Shown piece after piece: positions 39,638 to 50,900 of a DNA stretch of 64,000 bases. Location: positions 148,501 through 212,500 of the forward strand of contig CAUYUJ010019281.1 in the NCBI GenBank assembly GCA_963575745.1, written 5' to 3'. Under the pieces are notes generated by a model. It did not search any database. It was not told the origin of the DNA and was given only the letters and a program-made list of their open reading frames with translations. Every line of letters starts with the position of its first letter. Positions within the stretch are counted from its first letter, which is position 1. The translations under genes and the position numbers were made by a program. This DNA is from Prorocentrum cordatum (taxonomy: Eukaryota > Sar > Dinophyceae > Prorocentrales > Prorocentraceae).

Positions 39638-39777
39638 AGGGGGGTAGGGGGAGGGGAAGGCTTCTTAGAAGTACCCCTGCTTCTTAGAAGGCGCGGGCCT
39701 TCGCTATACATGGAAGGCCGGTGCCTTCTAAGAAGCAGCCTCCTTCTAAGAACCCTTCCCCCCTCCCCCTACCCCCC
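39638..39777. mobile_element. Fold-back element, copy 1
   Basis: The left arm (GGGGGTAGGGGGAGGGG, CTTCTTAGAAG, CTTCTTAGAAGGC) and the right arm (GCCTTCTAAGAAG, CCTTCTAAGAA, CCCCTCCCCCTACCCCC) are imperfect inverted copies around a GGCCTTCGC...GGAAGGCC core. A related element lies at 47346-47503. Non-coding; movement would need an enzyme from elsewhere. Confidence 0.75.
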
Positions 39778-40015
39778 TATGCTCGCCACCAACCCTCGTC
39801 GCCGCAGCGGGATCCTCGGCATTCTTCACTCCTGGGCTCTTGCCAGCTGGGTGGCGGCCCTCTGGTGGGCTGTTATGCGCTTGCAGAAGGCCGCTAAGCC
39901 TTAGCCGTCCCGAGTCAAACTCGCAACCCCAGATACAAGCCCCCCGTTTTGGGTTCACGGCGGCAGGTGTGATGCGGACATGCCACCGCTGGGCGCAGCT
40001 CGCACAGCTGGTGCG
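39778..40015. other. Unassigned, contains a GCTGGGCGCAGCTCG block
   Basis: The block at about 39988-40015 is shared with about 25655 and 60797. No gene seen. Confidence 0.35.
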
Positions 40016-40251
40016 TTTGGCCCCCGAGAGGGGTCTGGGGGGCGATTTTGAGCTGCCGTTGTCTCAGCTCTCCCTGCGCCGAAAGAAAGGGGGAGAGGCC
40101 CTCCGCCGCGGGACATCAGGTGGCGGCAGGGCATTTGGCCCCCGAGAGGGGTCTGGGGGGCGATTTTGAGCTGCCGCTGTCTCAGCTCTCCCTGCGCCGA
40201 AAGACAGGGGTGAGAGGACCTCCGCCGCGGGACATCAGGTGGCGGCAGGGT
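40016..40251 (+). repeat. 118-bp tandem duplication
   Basis: Two copies (40016-40133, 40134-40251) beginning TTTGGCCCCCGAGAGGGG and ending GGTGGCGGCAGGG, differing at a handful of positions. Confidence 0.88.
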
Positions 40252-40504
40252 GCAGGAAGCGGGAGGGGCAGCGAGCGCGCGCCTGTCTCGAGCCATGCTC
40301 AGAGGGGGCGGCGGAGGAATCGCTCCGCTCCGCGCCCACGGGCGATGGGGGCGGGGACGGTGCGTGCTCGCGGGGGGCTGGGCAGAGGCCAGCCGGGGCT
40401 GCCTCGGGTGGCTGCCCGTGCACTGATGCGCGCGCCCCCCTCCGCGCCAGCCAGGGCGCCGCCTCGAGCTCGAGTCCAGCCCAGTGGCCGAGACGGCGAA
40501 TGCC

Positions 40505-40960
40505 TGGAGAAGCGCCCGCAAAGGTCGTCAACTCGGCCCTGACACTTCAACTTCAGATGTCAGCTCGGCCCCAAGACTTGCGCAGGCGAGAGCAATCGTC
40601 AATTCAGCTCCAGCACTTCGTTCGTCAAGACGAGAGGAGCCGTCAACTCGGCCCCGACACTTTGTCCGTTAAAACCGAAGTTGTTTTTAACCATCAGCTC
40701 GGCCCCGATGCTTTGTTCGTCAAGACGGAGGGTACGGCGAGGGGGGGCCGCCAAGGGGGCTCATCAACTCGAGGAGAAACCATCGCGGGGGTTCGTCACC
40801 CCAGAGGGAGGTCGTCAAAGGGGCTCGGTTGGTCACCTTGCCGGGAGGCCGTCAAAGGCGTTCGTCAATTCGGAAAGAGGCCGTCAAAAGGGGGTTCGTC
40901 AACTCGGAAGGAGACCGTCAAGGGGGTTCGTCAACTCGGAGAGTCGACGGCCAAATCCTT
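40505..40960 (+). repeat. CGTCAACTCGG dispersed tandem repeat
   Basis: About ten imperfect units, CGTCAACTCGGCCCCGACAC in the first half and CGTCAAAGGGGTTCGTCAA-type in the second. Confidence 0.7.
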
Positions 40961-41549
40961 TCACTGAGACGGGTTGGCGGCACAAGCGCCAGATAAGAGT
41001 ATACATGGTCATCCGTCGTGACGTCGAGGCCCACCTCCAGACCTGCCGCCCGCGACAGACTCAACCTCGAGCGGCGCCCCCGGGGCGCCCCGCGCCCCGG
41101 TGTTGTCCCGCACTGCTCGCGGGGGGCCTGCCGAGGCCAGCCCGGACCACTTCGGGGGGCTGCCATTGCGTTTGACCAGCGCGCCCGACCCCTCCGCGCC
41201 CCAGCAGGGCCAGCTGCGGAAGTCTGTGCTCCACCCTTCGCCCGAGGATGCCCCCGATGGCTTCACGCGACCACGGCGGCCAGCACGCCGAGGTGCACCG
41301 CGTCGTGCAGGAAGGGGGGGGGACGGCGGGACAGCGCGCCAAGCGACAGGACCACCACGCGAGCCCTTCCCTGCGCTGGAGCCGTGTCCCGCGCCCGAGC
41401 CACCGGTCGCCGCCGTCACGCTCTCGAGGCCGGTGATCGTCACGACAGCTTGTCGCGGTCGTGGGGGCCAGGCCTCCGCGCCGGGCATCCCCAAGCTCTC
41501 GGCTGCCTGGGCTGGCGGCCGTCGCCCCTGACCTCGGCGACTTGGATCC
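40961..41549. other. GC-rich, no recognised gene
   Basis: Several overlapping frames on both strands (up to 206 codons) exist because stops are rare at this GC. None shows a domain. Confidence 0.35.
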
Positions 41550-41639
41550 GTCACGTGATGCGAATCGGAGGAGGAGGGTATAATGAGGAGGAAGAGGAGG
41601 GGGATTCGGTGTGGAGGGGGGAACTTCGCATCACGTGAC
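41550..41639. mobile_element. 90-bp inverted-repeat element (MITE-like)
   Basis: Perfect 15-bp ends, GTCACGTGATGCGAA at 41550-41564 and its reverse complement at 41625-41639, enclose a purine-rich GGAGGAGG core. No target duplication is clear. Confidence 0.75.
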
Positions 41640-41917
41640 TAAATCCCTCTGCCCATGACCATGTTCTTGCCCATGCCCCCTCGAGCAGGCCCTGTGCCGC
41701 CCGCTGGGCGCCCGGGCCGCGCCACGGGCAGCGCGCCCGCGCAGCCGTCGGGTGGCAGCCGGCGCCACGCCCCCGCCGGGCCCACTCTCGTCGGCCAGGA
41801 GCACGTCCGCGATGGCGTTGCCCGCCCGCGCGCCCGGGGCCGCCGCGCGCACGGAGCCACGCGCCTCTCCGAGTGGGCAGCTCACGACGACGGCCCGTGC
41901 TGGCCGGCGGACGCGGC
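41640..41917. other. GC-rich, no recognised gene
   Basis: Open frames on both strands, none convincing. Confidence 0.3.
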
Positions 41918-42235
41918 AGCGCCCAGCAGCTCCGCCCAACGAGCGCTCTGCCGCAGCCGCCATGAAGCAAGCGGGTCCTTCAGGGTTTTTCGCAGTTTTT
42001 GATGTTGTCTTTCATCCTCTGGCGCGTAGCGGGCGCAACCCGAGCCAAACCCCTCCTCCGGGCAACGGTGACGATCGTGCGTAAGGGGGGGGCGGGCCTG
42101 GACCCCCCAGACATGCTTGCGCTCGTGAAAGTACTGTGGCGATCGCAGCAGCAACCCCGCCCACCGAGCCCTCTGCCGCAGCCGCCATGAAGCAAGCGGG
42201 TCCCTGAGGATTTTCGCCGTTTCCGGGCTCTTAGA
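41918..42235 (+). repeat. Direct duplication (~80 bp, ~228 bp apart)
   Basis: CTCTGCCGCAGCCGCCATGA, followed by AGCAAGCGGGTCC and TTTTCGC text, occurs at about 41948 and 42170, with related GCAGCTCCGCCCA/GCAACCCCGCCCA upstream of each. Confidence 0.75.
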
Positions 42236-43395
42236 GCGCTTGTCGGGCGCGGGGGCTGTCAAAAAGCAACCTGCAGGAGGAAGAACTGGTCCGGGGACGG
42301 CTCCGGGGTCCAGGACCCCCGTTTCCGTCAGGACCCCTTCGCGGTAACGCATGGACCGCGTGTGTGCTCGGCATCCTCCTGGTGGCCGGTGTCCACCTCT
42401 GCAGGGCTCCTGACAGACTGGGCCCAGCGCGAGGCTGGTGGCGCCAGACATCTCCCCCCCCATCTCCCCTCCGCTCGTCTGGGGGGCGGCTCTCTGTGCT
42501 CCCTGGGTTTGGGGCCCCGCTTCGGGGTGAGGCTGCTCGTGGCGGCACGCGTTCGCTGCCTGCGCCCGGCGGCGCCACACCTGGGGCCGCGCGGGGAGCG
42601 CCCCTTCCCCCCCCCCCCCCCCCCGACCCGACGGGACCCAGCCCTGCAGCTCTCGGGCCGGACGAAAGGGGGGGATTGGGAAAGGGGGGGTTACGAAATT
42701 TGCTGCACGCAGCTGATTTCGGCCTCCCCGAGGGGCCCATTCCTCGGTACATGGCCGCCTCCGGCGCCGGGAGGCGCCGGGAAAATCAGCCACGTGAGCT
42801 GATTCTCAACCCCCCCCCCTTTGCTATCCCCCCCCTTTCGCCCGACCCGAAGCTCTGTGACGGCACGTTTCGCCACCGCCTCCACGTCGGCGCCGAGCGC
42901 CCCCCCACGGGGGCGCCACGGGCGGGGAGGCGCAGCGTGGCGCCTCCGTGGCTCTGGCCTCCGCCGCGCGGCGGCGTGGGGCACGCGCGCCCTCCGCATC
43001 GGCGGTCGGCCGAAGTCCCTCCGCGGTCGGTCGTGGGCGTAGACATCTCGGCGTGCCAGAGTGTTGCCGTGCCCCTGGCCGCGAGAGCCGAGGACGCCGC
43101 GGGCGAGCACCGACGGCCCTCCGACGTGCGTTGTCGGCATCTTGCCGCCTCCATCCTGCCTGCCGGCCTCCCCGTCCGCCCCTCACTCCTGCCTGTCCCC
43201 TTCCTGCCTCCTCCCTCTTCCCCCCCCCTCCGCCCGTCCTTCGCCGTCGCCCTCCCTCGGTCCTCCCTCCGCCTCCGAGGGGTGGTCCACGACATGCACG
43301 TTCATCCAGCCGTTGCAGAGTGCTCGTGGCCAAGAAGGTCAGTAGACAATGAGAACACATAACAGCATAACAAGTAGAACAAAAGGTCAGTGGTC
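42236..43395. other. GC-rich, no recognised gene
   Basis: Contains poly-C (42608-42624) and poly-G/C runs and overlapping frames up to 332 codons on both strands. GAAATTTGCTGC and AAAATCAGC motifs near 42700-42790 flank a GGCGCCGGGAGGCGCC palindrome. Coding is not supported. Confidence 0.3.
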
Positions 43396-44010
43396 AAGGC
43401 AGATGCTGTTTGATGGAGGGCAGCGTTCTCCCTCCCTTCCCTTCCCTTCCCTTCCCGTCCTTCCCTTCCCCTCGCTCACCTCGTCTCCGTCTCCCCATCC
43501 GTCCTCCCTCCCGCTCCACCTCCCCGGATCTCCGTCCCCAGGGCCTGTTATTCATCCCGGGCAGTTTCCTCCACGAGCTTGCAAGGCCCAGTAAGGGAGC
43601 CCAGTGGCAAGGGACTACCACAAATCTGCCACCGGGATGTTTTTTTTCTTCCGCACGACCACAGGAGGTCTGGGCATCCCCCCCCCACACCCCTCCCTGA
43701 CTCCTTTCTCTCTCCCCCCCGTGCTTCGCCGTCTCCCTCCCTCTGTCCTCCCTCCTTCCCTCCCTGTTCCTCCCTGCCTTCCTCTCCCTCACCTTCTGGA
43801 AAGACGGGACGGACGATCAATGCAGAAGTGAGGACAAAGACTTCGAAGACGAACGAAGTTTCTGTTGCCAAGACCTGCAGGTGCCACCCCACTCGGGACC
43901 CCACTCGAGTGTAAGTGCCTCCCCCTCCGTCCCTCCTTTTCTTTCCGTCCTTTCCTCCCGTCCTCCCTTCCCTCCCTTCCACCTCTCCCATTATTTTCTT
44001 CCCCCCCCCC
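43396..44010 (+). repeat. Pyrimidine-rich low-complexity region
   Basis: CCTTCCCTTCCC, TCCGTCCTCCCTCC and CTTCCCTCCC tracts, interrupted by unique text at 43540-43670 and 43800-43900. A poly-C run lies at about 43999-44013. Confidence 0.75.
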
Positions 44011-44169
44011 CCGGCCGTCGCTGCACCCCCCCGCGACCGCCCCCCGAGGAGGCGCGCCGCGAGCGGCACCGCGGCGCCCCCGCGGCGCAAGAAGGCGCGG
44101 GGGGCCCTCCCGGGGGAGGTACAGGGAGATTCCAGAGCAGGCCCAACACGCTATGATCCCGATCGCCTC

Positions 44170-45290
44170 TTCCAGCTAAGGCTTTTTTTGTATCCGGCAT
44201 AGTATGTAAGCGTTGTGCTAGATGCATTTTTATCCGATCTACTTTTTGAGCGTTGCGCGACATGGTCAAGTATCCGACTTGACGCAGCCTAATGGTGCGC
44301 GGGGCATCTATTTATATCGTAGTAAAACACTTGTCATACCAACGTACAGTGTCCCTTGCCAGAGTAGCATATCTACCGCCAGCCCATCGGTTCATCGATT
44401 CACCCCCTGGAGCAAGGCGCCTTTCCATCGTTGGCATTGCTTGACAGTTTGCATCCTTCCCGTTGGTTTTGAGTGCGGTTGCCTTCAGCCCCTGCACCTC
44501 CGCCGTCTGACACCGTATGTCGGACACGAAGCAAGCAACCGTGTTGCATATGATATCTAAGTGCTCCCTGATTCCCAACGACACATTTCATTTAAGACAA
44601 CGGACGGCTCGGTTGCTTGCTCATTCAATAAGATGCACAGTGTGGGTGGTAAAATTTTCAGACAGTCAGGAAGCCGTATCCTCTTCCGCGCACGTTGGAT
44701 GCGGTTGCTCCCTGGCATGGACCGGGTCATTTTGCAAGGTTGGCAGTTTGTCGCCATCTGGATGCATGGACCTCATGGTAGTAGCTGTGCGGAAGCTGGT
44801 GGCTTCTGAAAACCAGTGACACCATCCAAGACACATGCCAAGTTTTCCGCTCGCCGTAACACAAAGGCGCCATGCAAAAAAAACATTGGTGGTGTCAAAG
44901 GCAAATGTCAGCAGGGGACAAGATTACAGCATGTAGCTTTGAAACGGGCGTTCAGAAAACTACAGAAGAAATTGGCCAGGGCGGAGCTAGTTGCCAGTTT
45001 CACTCGGAGTACAATGGGTTGTATTAAGAAGAAGGGTGCCTCGTATACGTCCAAGGTTCCAGCAAAGGTGGGCTACGCAATCGCGTTGTCGCGCAATGCT
45101 TCCCACATCGGCACGCTGGGCCTTGCTCGAACGATGGGCGTGGTCATATCTCGGCAGTTGTGGAACGATGGGAGTTTATATCATCAGCAAACGTATGGTT
45201 TCAATCGCACTGTTTCTTTCAGCCGTGCTTGCAGCTCACGCGAGGATCAGACGGTGAGCCAGGAGTGTTGTCATGAAGTATAGCTGCAAT
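44170..45290 (+). pseudogene. Lower-GC eroded coding-like region
   Basis: GC falls clearly relative to both sides. One forward frame is almost fully open from 44222 to 45283, broken only by stops at 44558 and 44807. The last piece (44816-45283, 155 codons) is basic at the start (RRNTKAPCKK, KRAFRKLQKKLA), then VGYAIALSRNASHIG and RQLWNDGSLYHQQ. It reads like the remains of a protein gene of foreign or older origin. No family recognised. Confidence 0.35.
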
Positions 45291-45463
45291 CAGAGGGGAC
45301 GCGGCAAATTCTACGGTTGGCGAACAATGTGCGTAGTATAAAATACACGTCGGTGCAGTCGGTGCGTGCCCCAGGGATGTTGTCGGAAACAGGTCAGATC
45401 ATCGTGTTGACATTCCATGCGTTAGCGAGCCTGTCGTGCACTTCGCTGGCCACGCCGCCACGA

Positions 45464-45612
45464 CATTATATATATATATATATATATACATATGTGTGTA
45501 TATATATATATATATGCACATTATGTATGCCAGTGTTTGCTCTATCTGTATACATACATGTATATGTATGTATATATACACATATCTGTATATATATATA
45601 TATATATATGCC
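45464..45612. repeat. (TA)n microsatellite
   Basis: TATATATA runs broken by TACATATGTGTG, TGTATACATACATG and similar text. The most AT-rich stretch of the window. Confidence 0.92.
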
Positions 45613-45989
45613 ACGGAACAGCGCCTGGCGGGGGCCCACTCGGGCGCCCCCCCGGCTTCTTTTAGGGGGGAGGAGGAGAAGGAGGAGGAAGAGACAGAGG
45701 AGACGGAGGAGGAGGAGTGCAAATTCAAGAGCCATCAACGATGCTGGAATAACCCCCCCAAGTTCCGTCTTCATAGGCCCCTACAACAGTTCATTTTCAT
45801 CGAGGGAACTGCCTCGTGGGAAGACAACATTTCGAAGACCCTGGAGCATGCCGAAACATTATTCTCGGGATTCCAACGCCACCGATCAACCTGACTGGTG
45901 CGTGTTGACAGTTCTGAATCGTGCCAGAAAGCCAGTCTTGGGACTCCAACATCGCGAGTCAAGGTAACTGTTGCGCCCGCAAAACTTTT
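45613..45989. other. No recognised gene
   Basis: Contains a GGAGGA/GAC run at 45665-45720 and otherwise mixed, unassigned sequence. Confidence 0.3.
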
Positions 45990-46480
45990 AACCCGTTCAA
46001 AGCACCAGTTTTTATATTTCGATCCTGGGAACCCGGGGGAATCATCGAACTTTCACAGCAAGTGCGCGCGGCGCTAATGCGAAAACCACATGTTAACAAA
46101 TAGCCGCCCTCAATCCGTGAAACGATTGCAATGTTTTAAACGAATGTGCGCGGCGCTACAGCGAGAGCCACATTTTGAACACGGGTCGCCTGCAACGAGT
46201 GACACTCTTGCGAATTTTCAACGAATTCACGCGGCGTTCGGGTGATACTCGCATTTTGAAAACGGGTCGCCTCCAATCCTTGAAGCACGTTCAAGTTTGT
46301 AGAACGGATGTGCGCGGCGCTGGGGCGAGAGCCGCACTTTGGAAACCACCCGATCTCAATCTGCTAAGTTGTTTGAGAATGTTAAGAACGAGTGTACGCG
46401 GCGCTAAGGCGAGAGCCACATTTTGAAAACGACCCGCCCTCCATCTGTGAAGCGATTGCCGTGTTTGAAACTGCAGGGTC
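45990..46480 (+). repeat. ~82-bp minisatellite, about 5 units
   Basis: The GCGCGGCGCT box recurs with anchors at 46071, 46153, 46234, 46317 and 46401. Each unit continues with a CGAGAGCCACATTTTGAAAAC box and an AATC-GTGAA-CG box. Units are 65-85 percent alike by eye. Confidence 0.85.
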
Positions 46481-47015
46481 ATACGTGGTGAGGATGCCTC
46501 AGGCGAGACGCCCGACACGCCCTAAAAACTGTCCTCGGGGTGCGACAGGGAAAGTTATTCAGAAGGAAAAACGGGTGAGGAGGAGGAGGAGGAGGAGGAG
46601 GAGCGTGAGGAGGATGTGGCGGGGGAGGAGGAGGAGGAACAGGAGGAGGAGGAGGAGGAGGAGAGGAGGACCGGGAGATGAAGCTGAAGCTGGAGCTGGA
46701 GTTGGAGGAGGAGATGACGGGGGGAGGAAGGGAGGGAGGGGTGAAAGGAGGAAGGGAGGGAGCGAGGGCAGTGAGGGTAGGAGGGGGAGGGAGGAGCGGA
46801 GGGATGGGTGGATGGATGGATGGATGGAGGAAGGGAGGGAGGGAGGGAGCAGGGAGAGGAGGAGGAGGAGGAGGAGGAGGACGAGGAGGAGGAGGAGGAA
46901 GAGGAGGAGGAGCATGAGGAGGAGCATCAGGAGGAATGGGAGAGAGAGAGAGAGAGCGAGGGAGAGAGCTGTAGGAGGAGGTGGAGGTGGAGGTGGAGGT
47001 GGAGGAGGAGGGTGG
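46481..47015 (+). repeat. Purine-rich (GGA)n region
   Basis: GGAGGA and GGGAGG runs with a GGATGGATGGATGG patch at 46806-46828 and AGAGAGAGAG at 46941-46952. It yields poly-Arg/Glu/Gly frames. Confidence 0.85.
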
Positions 47016-47345
47016 AGGAGGCGGACGAATTCAAGGAGAAGCTGGAGGATCCCCCGCCGCTCACCGCCCAGGCCGCCCGCCGCCGGCCGCCCGAGGCCGA
47101 GGCGGTCGCGGCGGGGGCGCCCCGCGGGGCGCGGGCGCGGCGCCTCTGAAATCTTCCGCCGATCGTCGTCGTCGTTTCGGCCGCGCGCAGAGCCTCGTCG
47201 TCGTCGCCGTCGTCGTACAAGGTTTTCCAACACCGACAGCGGCCATTGTTGGGCAGGCGGCCTTCTGTCTCAAATGAACAAGACCCGCGGCACCAACAGC
47301 AACATTCCTGTTTAAAGAGAACAGGAACTGCTGTCGGTGTTTTCA
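47016..47345 (+). other. Possible terminal exon-like segment
   Basis: 47016-47149 reads EEADEFKEKLEDPPPLTAQA and then Arg/Ala-rich text to a TGA. The composition resembles the exon-like pieces at 25.3 and 38.8 kb. After it are CGTCGTCGTC text and CACCGACAGC/GCTGTCGGTG inverted repeats (47231-47240, 47331-47340). Confidence 0.2.
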
Positions 47346-47503
47346 GAGGGGGGCAGGGGGAGGGGGTCGGGGGAGCGGGGAAGGCTTCTTAGAAAAGGGC
47401 TGCTTCTCAGAGGGCGCGGGCCTCGTCTGTAGATGTACGCTGGCGCCTTCTAAGAAGCAGCCTCCTTCTAGGAAGCCTTCCCTCCTCTCCCATACCCCTT
47501 CTG
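47346..47503. mobile_element. Fold-back element, copy 2
   Basis: Related to 39638-39777: left arm GGCAGGGGGAGGGG and GGCTTCTTAGAAAAGG, right arm GCGCCTTCTAAGAAGCAGCC and CTTCTAGGAAGCC. It has diverged more than copy 1, especially in the loop. Confidence 0.72.
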
Positions 47504-47519
47504 TACGCGCCGCCAAGTC

Positions 47520-47554
47520 ATCGTCGGCGTCGGCGGCGTCGGTGTCGTCGTCGA

Positions 47555-47604
<50 letters not shown>

Positions 47605-47610
47605 GCGTGC
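47520..47610 (+). repeat. (GTC)n microsatellite
   Basis: A near-pure GTC run at 47553-47602 with GGCGTC variants before it. Confidence 0.9.
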
Positions 47611-47869
47611 ACCCGCACAGGCGCGCGGGAGCGCGTGCATGGGGGGAAAGACAGGAGAGGGAGGGGAAGTAGGAGGGGGAGGGGGAGGAGGGGGAGGGGG
47701 AAGAGAGGAGGAAGGAGGGGAGGACGGGGAGGGAGGAGGGAGGTGGGGGAGGAGAGGGGGGAGGGAGGGGACCCAATGTCATTCTCTGGTTTGGTGGGCG
47801 ATTCCCCGGTTGGACGGGCTATTCCCCATCAAAGTTGGGTTATTCCCTGGTTGGTGCCTCAACAACTCC
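47611..47869 (+). repeat. G-rich simple sequence
   Basis: GGGGAGGAGGGGGAGG text to about 47775, then GGTTGG/CCCCGGTTGG units. Confidence 0.7.
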
Positions 47870-48425
47870 AAACAACCACACAACCAAACAAGCAAGCACC
47901 AATCAACAAATCCCAAACATCAATTTACAAAGACCTAACACCACCAAAACAAAACCCCAACCCCCAAAAACCAGTCACCAAACCCCACACCCGAAGCACC
48001 AAATACGATACACCAAACACCGTACATCAAACACTGAGCACCAAACACCAGCACCCAAACCCGAACACTAAACACCAAACCCTAACCTTCCCCAACATGC
48101 AAACATCTAACCCCAATCCACCATACGCCCAAAACCATGCACCATACGCCACACGCCACAACCCCACACCCACACCCCAAACACCAATCATAAAGCACAA
48201 CACACCGACCCCAACACACCACCACCCCAGAAACAAAGCCCAAACACCGAACACCAAGCCCCAAATGCCAAACTCCAAACAACAGACCCTCAAACACCAA
48301 ATGCCAAACACCACCCCCCAAACAGCAACCCCCATGCTCCAAGCGCCAAACACCAAACACCATACACCGTACACCAAACACCGTGCACCATACACCAAAC
48401 ACCATACACCAAACACCGTGTCTCC
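47870..48425 (+). repeat. CACCAAACAC simple repeat
   Basis: Over 550 bp of A/C-only-like text with units CCAAACACC, CATACACC, CCCAAAC. It is purest at 48250-48420, where about 7-14-bp units are stacked. Confidence 0.88.
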
Positions 48426-49139
48426 GTATTCATCTTCCACCCCACCCACCTCCATCCTCCAGCTATTTCTTCCCGTCCTCCTCCCCCCACACCTCCATAT
48501 TCTTCCCCCCCTCCTCGTCTCCCCCCGACCTCCATATTCGTCCTCCCCCTTCGCATCCCCTCCCACACCTCCTTAATGTGGGCTTCTTGGGATGTTTCTC
48601 CGGGTGCTCCGAGACCACTGGGAGCCGTCTTGTGGCCCTCTTTGGTGCATTTTGGGGGAGCTTGCTTGGAGCAATGTCGAGCGAGCCTGCGCCATCTCGG
48701 GCCATGTTGGTGGAGTCCAGCTTCGAGCATCGGCGGTCCACTTGGAGTCATCGCGGGCGAACCCTCACTCTCTGACACCTCGCCTCCCCGAACAATCAGG
48801 AGGGGGGTGCGCCTCCCCTTCCCGCAGAGAAGAGGGGCGTTGGGAGAGTGCAGAGGACCATCGTCAGACCACCTGCGCCCACAGGGCTGGTGGGAGATGC
48901 TGCCAAGAGGGCCATATACAGCTGGCACGGATATTCATATCGACCTTGTCTTTGGAGGCTTACCTTGCTGTTTGAGTCAGACACGGCGAGTTGCAATGAG
49001 CATCTTTATCCTTCAGGCGCTCAGCACGGTTGTCTAGAAGCTCGCGGGGAAGAGGAATAGGAGGCGCGAGGGAGGAATGAATACGGGAGGCAGGTGGCAG
49101 GGAGCAAAGATGAGAAGGGGGAGGGATGTTGACGATGGG
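48426..49139. other. No recognised gene; satellite-like segment
   Basis: 48590-48770 contains CTTGGGATG, CCGTCTTGTGGCC and TTTTGGGGGAGC units related to the 27.6-38 kb satellite. The rest is unique. Confidence 0.4.
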
Positions 49140-49510
49140 CTCCGCTCGTCTGGATCGTTCTGGTGGTCGTGGTCTTGATCGGGTTGGTGGGTGTGGCGGT
49201 CGTGTTGATGGTCGCGTTGGTGACCGTCGTGGTAATGCTCGTGCTTGCGGTTGTTGCTGGTGGTCGTGTTCCTAGTCGCGTTGGTGGTCGTCCTGGTGCT
49301 TTGCGATGGCGGCCGCGACTTCTGGTAGCCCCGCTCTGCCTGGCTTGTGCAGGTGATCGTGCGACTGTACTTTCGGGTGGTCGCGTCGGTGGTTCGTGCT
49401 GCTGGTCGTTTTCCTGGTCGTCCTGGCGCGTCCTGGCGGTGGTCGTGTTGGTGGTCGCGGTGATGGTCCTGCTGGTGGTCGTGATGGTGGGCTTGTTCGC
49501 GTGGTCTTCA
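49140..49510 (+). repeat. GGTCGTGTTGGTGGTCGCG repeat
   Basis: Imperfect 9-18-bp units, GGTCGTG and TTGGTGGTC, over about 370 bp; highly hydrophobic Val-rich frames result. Confidence 0.8.
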
Positions 49511-50060
49511 TATTTGGAACGTGTGGTTTGCTTGTGATAAACGTTTCAATATTCCCTAGGGGCGCATGGTCTGCAGCAGTGAAGTTTACAGCTTCCTTCT
49601 GCGAATCATGGGGTTCTCAAGCAAGAAGCGAGCCTGGTGTTCATATGAGACAGATCAGAAGTTCATATGCACAACGTATGTGTTGCAGATGAGAGGCGCA
49701 CGTGCCTCATACGAGAAACGGATGTACCTCAAACGGTACTACTACTGTCCTATCAAAGAAACAGATGATCCAGAAAAAGGTAGCTCTCCGGGTAACCAGA
49801 GCGAGATCCTCTGCGGCTGTTGCCTAGCGTACCGAGCAATATTCACGCACGCGCATAGGCGCGAACGCACAGAGCAAGCCAGCGTCCTTTCAGAATAGCA
49901 TTGCTGCGGATTGATGTTTCCCCGGTTGTGTTTCCCAGGGTACCATGTGGGCCCCTTATTAAAGGCACATCGCTGGCGCTGCAGACTTTCTAAAGATGGC
50001 AAATACTCGAAATCAATTGAGGAAGGTCTTCTCCTATATTGTATATGTGGAGGAAGCAGG
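49511..50060 (+). other. Lower-GC stretch with a short open frame
   Basis: A frame at 49566-49898 (110 codons) with FLLRIMGFSSKKRAWC, FICTTYVLQM and KRYYYCPIKE looks less biased than its surroundings and could be a fragment of a real protein. No family recognised. Confidence 0.25.
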
Positions 50061-50400
50061 GGGCAGAGGCAGGGAACGACGGGGGAGAGGGGGAGGGTCC
50101 TCCTCCCTCCTCCCCCTTCTTCTCCCTCCACTCCACCCCCTCCCCTCCCCTCATCCCGCGCCCCCTCCCCCTCCCTCTCCCTCCCCTTCTCCCCCCTCCC
50201 CGCTCCCCCTCTCGCGCGCGCGGGAGCGCGCGCGGTGGGAAGGGGGAGGAGGAGGGGGAGGGGAAGGGGGAAGGGGGAATGGGAGCGGGATGAGGAGGGG
50301 AGGGGGAGGGGGAGCGGGTGAAGAGTGGAAGAGAATAGGAGGGAGGATGGAGGAGGAGAGCTCTCCCCTTCTTCCCCTCCCTCTCCTGTCCCTCCCTCTT
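50061..50400. repeat. Mirror pyrimidine/purine block
   Basis: C/T-rich text (50098-50205) turns into G/A-rich text (50235-50350) around CTCGCGCGCGCGGGAG, so the region can fold back loosely. Confidence 0.7.
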
Positions 50401-50640
50401 CCTTCACAATTCCACAATAGCGAATCAACCACCCTTTTGGTGATCACGAGATTGCGGGGTGGTAACGTCATCTTTGGTTTGCATGAGACGCTCAATTCAA
50501 GTCACGAGTTGACATACGTCCAGACATCAAGACTGGCTTTTATTGATCCAGCTGCGCATCTATTTGCTGATCACGTACTGCTTTTATCCTACTACAAGTT
50601 GGTACCTCGATATCGATTGCTGGAACGACCATCGGGAAAC
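50401..50640. other. No recognised gene
   Basis: Moderate-GC unique text. Confidence 0.25.
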
Positions 50641-50900
50641 GGAACGGGACAACCACCAGAACAACCATTGTATACGCAGTTATCTACATATCGCCTCCCA
50701 TACCCATCGGTTTCATTATCTATGTACTGGCTTTGTCATTATCACAGCTGTCGATCTCACACGGGGCAACCATCGGGACAACAAACGGGACAACAGTTCG
50801 ATCAATCGAATGGCCTTTCGGCCCATCCCGCTACCGCGCCTGCGCTGCGGTTCAAAGGCCTGGGATCAGGCGGGAGAGACGGCTGGCGCCATGGTGGAGG
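50641..50900 (+). repeat. ATCGGGACAACC repeat, outlying copies
   Basis: Scattered CGGGACAACCA and CATCGGGACAAC units at about 50630-50665 and 50765-50800. Confidence 0.6.

Noticed and set aside
39891-39975. tRNA gene on the minus strand (GAGTTTGACTC looked like a T-loop)
   Set aside because: The T-stem does not pair and no acceptor stem or anticodon arm could be built.
42364-43362. 332-codon + frame
   Set aside because: Passes through poly-C and repeats, overlaps equally long frames on the other strand, and has no recognisable domain.
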